From Candidatus Woesearchaeota archaeon (lineage in GTDB: Archaea; Nanobdellota; Nanobdellia; Woesearchaeales; DSVV01), in assembly GCA_016214075.1 (NCBI GenBank), contig JACRPI010000008.1:1-36412 (forward strand): a DNA stretch of 36,412 nt, given 5' to 3'. A program made the translations under genes and the position numbers. The notes beneath the pieces are model-generated. The model was given only the letters and a program-made list of their open reading frames with translations. It was not told where the DNA came from and did no database searches. Below, piece after piece: positions 17,078-22,663 of the stretch; position 1 is the first letter of the stretch; each line of letters opens with the position of its first letter.

Positions 17078-17542
17078 TTAACAAGCAACAGCGTCTAAAA
17101 GGAAGCCCTCCCGCTTGAAATCCTGTAAAACATAAAAGCTATCAACTTTTGGCACACGGTGCTTTTCTTCAAGTTCTCGTGCAAAAAGTTCCGCGTGCGC
17201 GATGTCGCGGAAAAGCGCTTCGCAGGCAAAATCATAGCCGTTGTTGATAATGTACGCGCTGTTGATGTTTGGATGGTTCAAAAGATATTGAAAAAGGTCT
17301 TCTCGTTTGTTCTTGTGCGCTTTGATGAAAAACTGAACGCGAACGTTGTAGCCCAATTTTGCAAAATCGAGCAAAACAGTGTAGCGCGTAATAATGTCAT
17401 CACACGCTTCTTTCAGCTTGTCGTAGATAGTGGTGACAGGAATCTGCGTTTTCTTGCTGATTTCCGTCAAGCTTAATCGGCTATTTTGTCGTAATGTAAT
17501 TAACAATTCTTTTTCCTTTTGTTGTGCTATTTGTTTTGGCAT
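17078..17542 (-). CDS. Lrp/AsnC-type winged-helix transcription regulator (paralogue)
   Basis: The 154-residue protein has an N-terminal HTH (about 10-60: LLITLRQNSRLSLTEISKKT, then IPVTTIYDKLKE). The linker TRYTVLLDFAKLGYN, shared with the protein at 9522-9947, leads to an alpha-beta domain like the Lrp sensor or dimerisation fold. An AGGGGAAACT ribosome site precedes the ATG. The upstream region is dense with inverted repeats (17591-17657), including the ATTCGAAT core also found before the paralogous operon. It is probably autoregulated; effector and other targets are unknown. Confidence 0.75.
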   Translation of the reverse strand: MPKQIAQQKEKELLITLRQNSRLSLTEISKKTQIPVTTIYDKLKEACDDIITRYTVLLDFAKLGYNVRVQFFIKAHKNKREDLFQYLLNHPNINSAYIINNGYDFACEALFRDIAHAELFARELEEKHRVPKVDSFYVLQDFKREGFLLDAVAC

Positions 17543-17590
17543 AGTTTCCCCTCTTTTTGAGTCGTTCTTTTGACCGTATCGATCTTGACC

Positions 17591-17657
17591 CCTTAATATC
17601 TCTTAAGGAGAAATTTCTATTAAGAGTTGTTGCTAATATAATTCGAATATATTCGAA
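17591..17657 (-). promoter_or_regulatory. Operator region of the second Lrp-type regulator
   Basis: There are three nested repeats: CCTTAA (17591-17596) facing TTAAGG (17603-17608), CTCTTAA (17600-17606) facing TTAAGAG (17620-17626), and a perfect 18-bp palindrome ATTCGAATATATTCGAAT (17640-17657) made of two ATTCGAAT units. All lie 50-115 bp upstream of the regulator start. Multiple phased sites are typical of Lrp-family binding, so this is a probable autoregulatory region. Confidence 0.6.
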
Positions 17658-17694
17658 TAAGTAGTCCATTAACTCTTTCAAATCTTTTATTCGC

Positions 17695-17898
17695 AAAAAA
17701 TAACAACAACACTGGCACAGACGGTCATGCTCACTCTGTTCGCATGCCCTACTTCGCGAACGAGAACCACTCACCTTGTAAGTGAACCTCGTTCGCTCCG
17801 TCTGGCCATGTTGTTATTTTTTGTGCTTGAAAAAGCACACAGACTCGAACGTTCCTGTGAGGGTCTGTGTGCTAGGACGCGAGCGTTAGTCGAGCGTC
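17695..17898. other. Strongly structured intergenic element (possible ncRNA or mobile repeat)
   Basis: No credible gene lies in 17543-17999. Much of it folds. A long helix pairs 17695-17708 with 17809-17822 (14 bp perfect), 17713-17716 with 17805-17808, and 17718-17724 with 17798-17804. It encloses two hairpins, 17726-17730/17742-17746 and 17756-17764/17788-17796 (9 bp), giving a three-way junction. A second unit pairs 17834-17844 with 17863-17873 (11 bp), and GACGC at 17876-17880 can pair with GCGTC at 17894-17898. It is more GC-rich than its flanks. No RNase P, SRP or known riboswitch core was recognised. It could be an ncRNA on either strand or a non-autonomous repeat. Confidence 0.55.
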
Positions 17899-17999
17899 TC
17901 ATTATTTTATAATTCACTCTTTAAAGATGCAAAGAAAATGATTTAGAGATAAAATAAAAAAGCAGAAACATTAAATAGAAACAAGACAAGTGCATTATA

Positions 18000-18533
18000 A
18001 TGAAAAATCGCAAAGCGCAAGTCTCATTCGAATTCATGGTCTCCATTGCGATAGGAATGCTGGTCGTTCTAGGTCTTATCGTCCTGTTTGCAAACAAGAT
18101 GAATGAGGTGATTCAAGATAGTAAAGAGCAACAGGTGAATGCAATTCTGGACATCATCGATGAAGAAGTGACGTTTGCGAAAGGAGCGTTGATAGGGTAC
18201 AGCAGACAATTCACGCTTCCAACTACAGTGGATGGAGAAAATTATTCTTTAAATCTCACTGATGGAACAATCGCGATAAGTTATCAAGGAAAAGATTATG
18301 TGCGTGGATTTTCACATAGAATTAATGGATCTCTTTGTCTTGCTGCGTTGAATGAATCAACACGAACATTTGATGTGCGAAAAGGCACAAACACAGTCAC
18401 GATGAGTTCCTGCCCAGATTGTGTTCCGAGTTTCGATAGTTGCTATTGGTATGATGAACAAGGAACGTGTGATACTGAGCTAGGAGAAGATGAAGCAAAT
18501 CAATGTGAAGAACGATATTGTTTGTGCGGATAA
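18000..18533 (+). CDS. Pilin-like protein with class III signal peptide
   Basis: The 177-residue protein begins MKNRKAQVSFEFMVSIAIGM. A basic leader ending KA, then QVSFEF and a hydrophobic helix (about 8-30), is the canonical archaeal class III (EppA-type) prepilin signal. The C-terminal ectodomain contains a cysteine cluster (eight Cys in the last 45 residues). Such proteins assemble into pili or are surface-anchored. A TTAAATAG box (17971-17978) is centred 26 nt before the ATG, so it is leaderless. It is convergent with another pilin-like gene 29 bp downstream. Confidence 0.75.
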   Translation: MKNRKAQVSFEFMVSIAIGMLVVLGLIVLFANKMNEVIQDSKEQQVNAILDIIDEEVTFAKGALIGYSRQFTLPTTVDGENYSLNLTDGTIAISYQGKDYVRGFSHRINGSLCLAALNESTRTFDVRKGTNTVTMSSCPDCVPSFDSCYWYDEQGTCDTELGEDEANQCEERYCLCG

Positions 18534-18562
18534 AAGCTTCTTATTCTTCGGCTACTCTGTTA

Positions 18563-19027
18563 TTATTCACAGCCAAACTCTTCTGTGCAAATCAAAACAT
18601 AATCATCTCTGTTATAGACAATAAAATGCGCGATCTGTTCTGTATATTGTTTTGATTCAGGAAGGTATCCTTCAATAGGGACATCAGAATAATAAGTCAA
18701 ATCATACGTTGCTCCTTGAGAGGTCACATTGAAGACGAGTGAATCCTCCTCTTCATAAACAATAATGTTGTTGACGATCGCGGGCATGGTGTATCGCAGT
18801 GTTTTTTTGGAAAGGTCTCCCGAGTAATACACATTTTTCGCATTCGAAAGAAGATCTCGTGCGATAATATCAACAGTCGCAAGTTGTTGTTCTTCGCTGG
18901 TTTCTTGTGATTGGATAAAAAAGACGTAGACAGTGATGAGCACAGCGGTCATTGCGAATGCGATGACGAACATGTATTCTAAAGAAAATTGTGCTTTTGA
19001 AAAAACTCTACCATTCGCTTTGCTCAT
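18563..19027 (-). CDS. Pilin-like protein with class III signal peptide
   Basis: The 154-residue protein starts MSKANGRVFSKAQFSLEYMF: leader ending SKA, then QFSLEY and a hydrophobic helix (about 12-36), again the archaeal prepilin pattern. The ectodomain is beta-rich and ends in two cysteines. The ATG at 19027 is chosen because the TATATATA box at 19051-19058 is centred 26-27 nt upstream. A longer open frame from 19132 runs through the tRNA remnant and is spurious. This is the last chromosomal-looking gene before the integration scar. Confidence 0.75.
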   Translation of the reverse strand: MSKANGRVFSKAQFSLEYMFVIAFAMTAVLITVYVFFIQSQETSEEQQLATVDIIARDLLSNAKNVYYSGDLSKKTLRYTMPAIVNNIIVYEEEDSLVFNVTSQGATYDLTYYSDVPIEGYLPESKQYTEQIAHFIVYNRDDYVLICTEEFGCE

Positions 19028-19107
19028 GAAGAGTTTTTGATGTGTCGATGTATATATAGTTTGGGGAAATTCTGGGAAAAAGTTTATATTCTTGTTTGAG
19101 ATAATAA

Positions 19108-19147
19108 CGCCGAGAGTGGGATTTGAACCCACAATAGTCCTTGGCAG
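19108..19147 (-). other. tRNA 3' half, probable integrase attachment site
   Basis: Read on the minus strand, the sequence has a T-arm with a perfect stem (GTGGG-TTCAAAT-CCCAC), the 3' acceptor strand TCTCGGC and discriminator G (19108). A matching 5' acceptor (GCCGAGA) is absent within 200 nt upstream, and no D-arm can be folded, so this is not a complete tRNA. Just before the T-arm is CTGCCAAGGACT. It looks like an anticodon loop plus 3' stem (a GCC, glycine-type reading), but it could instead be part of a long variable arm (Ser-type, consistent with discriminator G). Tyrosine integrases leave exactly such 3' halves. A trans-spliced split-tRNA half is the alternative. Confidence 0.6.
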
Positions 19148-19154
19148 AACTAAA

Positions 19155-19200
19155 GAGGATCTCTGAAACCTTTAGTTACCTAGAGGTTTCATCAGTCCTC
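19155..19200. repeat. Inverted repeat beside the attachment site
   Basis: TGAAACCT (19164-19171) faces AGGTTTCA (19184-19191), flanked by GAGGA (19155-19159) and TCCTC (19196-19200). Together these make a hairpin with an internal loop, immediately element-side of the tRNA remnant. The position suggests an integrase or excisionase binding site. It could equally be a leader structure if the tRNA half is transcribed. Confidence 0.45.
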
Positions 19201-19255
19201 CGCAATACCTGCTAATACGAATAAATGCGTCAGAAAAACATTCTTTCTTTGTGAG

Positions 19256-19275
19256 ATATATGTCAGGTATATATC
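19256..19275 (+). promoter_or_regulatory. Element promoter motif, copy 1 (integrase operon)
   Basis: This 20-bp motif, with core TCAGGTATATATC, matches 20875-20894 at 19 of 20 positions. TATATATC serves as a TATA box, placing transcription start near 19297, about 37 nt before the first gene. The outer bases form an inverted repeat (GATATAT facing ATATATC, 19255-19275), so a regulator could bind over the TATA box. Sharing it with the transfer operon suggests joint control. Confidence 0.6.
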
Positions 19276-19333
19276 GGTACTATGCACTGTAGCAACTTGG
19301 TATTTTAATGCGGAATGCGTATAGGTGCATACA

Positions 19334-19711
19334 ATGAATGTCTTTGAAAAAATAAGCAATACGAGACAACTTCTTCAACAACATGGCTTTCGCTATACAG
19401 ATGATGAGTTGTTTGCAGTGATGAGAAAATTAGGCAATGAATGGCATTACAAAAAACAGAATTCGCTCACTCAACAAGAAGCAGCAATATATGAGCTTCT
19501 TATGACAAACAGCATTAACCCAAATACAGCGTATAAATGGCTGCTTCTCATACAGGCGCCGCAGGATGTTCAAAAGCTGCTTGAAACAAAACGAGTGAGT
19601 CAAAGAAACGCTTTTGCTCAGAAACGTGAACACTATCTTATGAAATCAACGACAGATGATACCTTTCTCAACATGATTCTCGATTCTACAAGGAGGTATT
19701 TGATACGATGA
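19334..19711 (+). CDS. ParB-like HTH protein preceding the integrase
   Basis: The 125-residue basic helical protein has a segment (about 62-90: NPNTAYKWLLLIQAPQDVQ, then KLLETKRVSQRNAF) that resembles the HTH of ParB/KorB proteins (s-tvsrwLrLl-lPe-vqelle-gkis-r-A). It probably binds DNA. It overlaps the integrase start by 4 bp (ATGA), so the two are translationally coupled. It may supply the DNA-contacting function missing from the short integrase, or act as an excisionase/regulator (inference). ATG 19334 with an ATAGGTG ribosome site is chosen over GTG 19325. Confidence 0.6.
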   Translation: MNVFEKISNTRQLLQQHGFRYTDDELFAVMRKLGNEWHYKKQNSLTQQEAAIYELLMTNSINPNTAYKWLLLIQAPQDVQKLLETKRVSQRNAFAQKREHYLMKSTTDDTFLNMILDSTRRYLIR

Positions 19712-20520
19712 AACCAAGACAACAAACAGAACGAGAGGGAACGTGCAATAAGAAAAAACTGCCGTATGTCCTTTCAAAACAACAGCTCCTACAACTACTG
19801 CTCGTTATCAAAGATAAGCGTTATGCTATGCTTGTGTTTATGGGATGTTTTCAGGGACTGCGCATTGGGGAGATGCTTCGTTTAAAATGGGCAGATGTGG
19901 ATTTGGAACATGGAGAACTCAAAGTTATAGATGGAAAGAACACCAAACGGTATAAAAGTAATTATGGAAAAGATCGAATTGTTCCTATTAATGATATGTT
20001 TCTTCATGTCTGGAAACAATGGAGAGCAATGAACGAAGATGAAACCTTTGTCATTCCTGTCAAAACTGCGAACAAGAGAGAAAGTCCTGGAGAAATACGT
20101 TCTCTCTCACGACCTTTCCAACGAAGATTTACAGAATATCTGGAAGAAGCAAGACTTTTGGAAATAGACTATTATCAGGAAAATGGAGAACCGCGATATA
20201 AATATCACCTTCATACATTGCGTCATGTCTGTGGTACAAATCTTCGTCGTGCTGGTTTGGGAATTGACTATGTTCAAGACTTTTTAGGACATGAAGATAT
20301 TGAATCAACAAAATTGTACCTTCAGCTCGCAAAAGATGATCTTCGAGAAGTAAGTCATCTCGCGTATGCGTATCCAAAATCTCGCATAGGCTCTCCGCAA
20401 GCGCTTATTCAACCGATCGAAATTGCCTTAGACAAAGAAACACTGCGACTTCAGAAAGAGATATTAGAGAAAAAGCTGCAACTTGCGCAGTTACAGCAGG
20501 TTGTTGAGGTGCACTCATGA
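19708..20520 (+). CDS. Tyrosine recombinase (integrase), catalytic domain only
   Basis: Site-specific integrase of 270 residues. The catalytic set is visible: R52 in GLRIGEM, K88 in YGKDR, H169-x-x-R172 in HTLRH, H195 in LGHEDI and Y204 in STKLYLQL. Only about 20 residues precede the catalytic domain, so the usual 80-100-residue core-binding (SAM-like) domain is absent. Residues about 235-268 form a Leu/Gln/Glu-rich heptad-like tail, possibly for oligomerisation. AGGAGGT lies upstream. It overlaps the HTH gene before it and the Hjc gene after it by 4 bp each. It presumably recombines the tRNA att site at 19108. Confidence 0.88.
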   Translation: MKPRQQTEREGTCNKKKLPYVLSKQQLLQLLLVIKDKRYAMLVFMGCFQGLRIGEMLRLKWADVDLEHGELKVIDGKNTKRYKSNYGKDRIVPINDMFLHVWKQWRAMNEDETFVIPVKTANKRESPGEIRSLSRPFQRRFTEYLEEARLLEIDYYQENGEPRYKYHLHTLRHVCGTNLRRAGLGIDYVQDFLGHEDIESTKLYLQLAKDDLREVSHLAYAYPKSRIGSPQALIQPIEIALDKETLRLQKEILEKKLQLAQLQQVVEVHS

Positions 20521-20864
20521 ATCCTCTTTGGAATAAAGAGTATGAAAGAAAATTTGTTCAGCTCATGCTAAAGAAAGGGTATCATTGTGAGCACGTTGCA
20601 GGAAGTGGAAAAGGAGAAGCATCTGTTTGCGATTGCGTTCTCTTTGCGCATAGCAATGTGTATATGGTTGAAGTAAAAGCAACAGTCGACAAACGTTTTT
20701 ATCTTCGAGACTCTGTAAGAATTCAATTACAAAGACTTGTTGAGACTGCGACAAAACACAACGCGATTCCATTAGTTGCCATACGATTCAAGCGAAAAGG
20801 ATGGAATACTCTTGATCCAAAATTTGTTGAGCATGCAGAATATGAAGAAGGAAAAATGATCTAG
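20517..20864 (+). CDS. hjc: Archaeal Holliday junction resolvase (Hjc-like)
   Basis: The 115-residue protein carries the Hjc pattern: E10 in EYERKF, HVAGSGKGE near 26-34, D39, then VEVKAT with E52 and K54, and later IQLQRLVE. These are the metal-binding residues of the PD-(D/E)XK resolvase fold, which cuts four-way DNA junctions symmetrically. The usual pDv motif reads CDC here. Length is normal. It is coupled to the integrase by ATGA overlap, so it likely resolves recombination or replication intermediates of the element rather than serving as the housekeeping copy. Confidence 0.8.
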   Translation: MNPLWNKEYERKFVQLMLKKGYHCEHVAGSGKGEASVCDCVLFAHSNVYMVEVKATVDKRFYLRDSVRIQLQRLVETATKHNAIPLVAIRFKRKGWNTLDPKFVEHAEYEEGKMI

Positions 20865-20874
20865 TTCTTTTCTC

Positions 20875-20894
20875 ATATATATCAGGTATATATC
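20875..20894 (+). promoter_or_regulatory. Element promoter motif, copy 2 (transfer operon)
   Basis: This 20-bp motif is identical to 19256-19275 except for one base. It lies 10 nt after the Hjc stop and 76 nt before the zinc-ribbon start. A second TATA-like box, TATAAAAG (20920-20927), lies closer to the gene and would give a leader of about 20 nt. The repeated motif could therefore be a promoter, or an upstream regulator site for the closer TATA box. Confidence 0.55.
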
Positions 20895-20969
20895 TTTCAC
20901 ATTCACTTTGTCAACTTCGTATAAAAGGATAGAACGCCTACTACTCCATTATCTCTGAGGTGTTTCGGA

Positions 20970-21119
20970 ATGGAGAGAAAATGGAAGTATACAAAGAATG
21001 CAGGAAAAGATCGCTGTCAAAAATGTGGCATAAAGCTTCTCAAAGATGAAATTGTTTTCTGTGAAATCTGTTTGAGAGTATATGATATAAGCTCAAAAAA
21101 GAGGTGGCAACGAAAATGA
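20970..21119 (+). CDS. Small zinc-ribbon protein
   Basis: The 49-residue protein has two CxxC knuckles (C16-C19 and C31-C34), Lys/Arg-rich ends and no other domain: a minimal zinc ribbon likely to bind DNA or RNA. A GAGGTG ribosome site lies 9 nt upstream. Its stop overlaps the methyltransferase start by 4 bp (ATGA). As first gene of the transfer operon it may be a regulator or a methyltransferase accessory (inference). Confidence 0.7.
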   Translation: MERKWKYTKNAGKDRCQKCGIKLLKDEIVFCEICLRVYDISSKKRWQRK

Positions 21120-22039
21120 AACCAAGAATTCTCGATTTATTTGCTGGCTGTGGTGGTTTCAGTCAGGGCTTTATGCAAGCAGGCTGCGAAGTAATTGCCT
21201 TTGTCGAGCAGTGGCAGCCAGCAGTTGCCACCTTTCAGCAGAACCATCCTTCTGCACAACTGATTGGCACTGACATTACAAAAATAAAAAATGATGATCT
21301 CTTGAAATACTACAAGAAAATTGACATTATCATAGGAGGACCACCATGTCAAGGATTCAGTTTATGTGGAAACCGTGACCCAAAAGATAAGCGCAATCAA
21401 CTCTACAAACATTTTCTGCGATTTGTAGAAGTGATAGAACCAATCTATGTTGTTTTAGAAAATGTGCATGGTCTCTTGACCATGCGAGATACAGATGGCG
21501 AAAAAATTATTCACAAAATTGTGGAAAGGTTCATTGAAAATGACTATTCTGTGACCTATAAAATATTGGACGCTGCAAATTATGGAGTTCCGCAGCATAG
21601 AAAACGCTTGTTTATTATTGCTCGAAAAATGAAGTGGTTTTCTTCAGAGCACTTGTCTAAGAAAACTGTTGCAGATGCGCTTGATGATTTGACAAACCAA
21701 GAGAATGTTTTGAACGGTCATGAATTCTTTACACCGACACAAGAAACAATTCAAAAGATACGAAATCTCAAGCAAGGAGAGCGGATGTCTCTCAAATTTA
21801 ACACCTCAAGACAGAGACTTTTTGCGGATAAGCCATCTCGAACAATTTTGACCAAGCCAATCTACATTCATCCATTTTATAATCGCTTTTTGACCGCACG
21901 AGAACTCGCGAGATTGCAGAGTTTTCCTGACAACTTTCTCTTTTGCGGGTCAAAAATAGACAAAGTCAAGCAGATAGGGAATGCAGTCCCTCCGTTGCTT
22001 GCGAAAAAAATAGCAGAATCACTGAGGTGCACACCATGA
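21116..22039 (+). CDS. DNA (cytosine-5) methyltransferase, Dcm-type
   Basis: The 307-residue protein has every main C5-methyltransferase motif: I DLFAGCGGFSQGF (7-19), IV GGPPCQGFS with catalytic C78, VI VVLENV, VIII GVPQHRKRLFIIA, and IX/X ending in QIGNAVPPLLAKKIAESL. The variable region that reads the target sequence is short. No restriction enzyme gene is adjacent. Within a transfer operon its role is probably to mark element DNA so that it survives in new hosts (inference). ATG 21116 with AGAGGTG is chosen over GTG 21104. It overlaps both neighbours by 4 bp. Confidence 0.93.
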   Translation: MKPRILDLFAGCGGFSQGFMQAGCEVIAFVEQWQPAVATFQQNHPSAQLIGTDITKIKNDDLLKYYKKIDIIIGGPPCQGFSLCGNRDPKDKRNQLYKHFLRFVEVIEPIYVVLENVHGLLTMRDTDGEKIIHKIVERFIENDYSVTYKILDAANYGVPQHRKRLFIIARKMKWFSSEHLSKKTVADALDDLTNQENVLNGHEFFTPTQETIQKIRNLKQGERMSLKFNTSRQRLFADKPSRTILTKPIYIHPFYNRFLTARELARLQSFPDNFLFCGSKIDKVKQIGNAVPPLLAKKIAESLRCTP

Positions 22040-22341
22040 AACGACTTGATAGAATGTTAACTGTATTCAGCATTTTTCTTGTGAAACTTGCTGTCATTTA
22101 TGGCATTCTTTTTGTGTTTGCCAGAGATTCAGTTCTTGTTTTGTATGTTTCTGTTGTGGGAATGATTCTCCTTGTTTTCTATCTGTTTGGAGAAATTGTT
22201 GCTGTTGAAATCAAAGAACTACAAGCAATGAAAGAAATCCAACGGATTCTCAGAAAACAGAAGCAGGAGAAAAAGCAAGAACAACAAAATGGATTTTCAG
22301 CATTTAGAAAAATATTTGGAGGTGAGGACTATGTGGAATAA
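22036..22341 (+). CDS. Small two-helix membrane protein of the transfer operon
   Basis: The 101-residue protein has two transmembrane helices (about 8-27 and 32-53) followed by a charged Lys/Glu/Gln-rich coiled coil (57-85). No family was recognised. It overlaps the methyltransferase by 4 bp and the pilin-like gene by 11 bp, with a GAGGTG ribosome site. Topology and position suggest an accessory component of the secretion channel. Confidence 0.65.
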   Translation: MKRLDRMLTVFSIFLVKLAVIYGILFVFARDSVLVLYVSVVGMILLVFYLFGEIVAVEIKELQAMKEIQRILRKQKQEKKQEQQNGFSAFRKIFGGEDYVE

Positions 22342-22663
22342 ACTTTTTTTTATAGCTCTCTTAGTGAGCATTGTCTTTGTGCAGGCAGCGTATGCAGAGT
22401 TAGACTTTGACACAGAACTAAGCTCTGATGAAGAAGCGACCATTGACGAAATTCTTGAGCCAGTGATGAAAGTGTACCGCTTCATCAAATACACTGCAAC
22501 AGTTATTGGCGTTTTGATGCTCGTGTTTGCAGGGATTAGCTTTGCGACATCAGGCGGAGACAATGCGCAAAAAGAACGGGCAAAGAATACAGCAGCAGGT
22601 GTAGTTGTGGGCTTGATCTTGATCTGGGTTGCGCCGCTGATTGTGGAGTACATCTTCACATGA
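22331..22663 (+). CDS. VirB2/TrbC-like type IV secretion pilin
   Basis: The 110-residue protein has a signal peptide (5-20, cleavage after AAYA), an acidic linker and two membrane helices (about 54-72 and 88-108) around FATSGGDNAQKERAKN. The GGD-(N/P)-x-K/R-x-A-(K/R) loop between two helices is characteristic of VirB2-type pilins of type IV secretion. ATG 22331 is chosen because GGAGGTGAGG lies just upstream. It overlaps the VirB6-like gene by 4 bp. It probably forms the mating channel or filament. Confidence 0.75.
   Translation: MWNKLFFIALLVSIVFVQAAYAELDFDTELSSDEEATIDEILEPVMKVYRFIKYTATVIGVLMLVFAGISFATSGGDNAQKERAKNTAAGVVVGLILIWVAPLIVEYIFT

Noticed and set aside
17727-17912. 61-residue open frame in the structured intergenic region
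   Set aside because: It lies entirely in inverted-repeat DNA, has no ribosome site, and its Arg/Leu/Thr-rich sequence follows from the repeats.
19108-19210. Complete tRNA starting at GCGGAGG (19206 on the minus strand)
   Set aside because: The acceptor would have a mismatch and a wobble, and no D-arm or anticodon arm can be folded in the space between.
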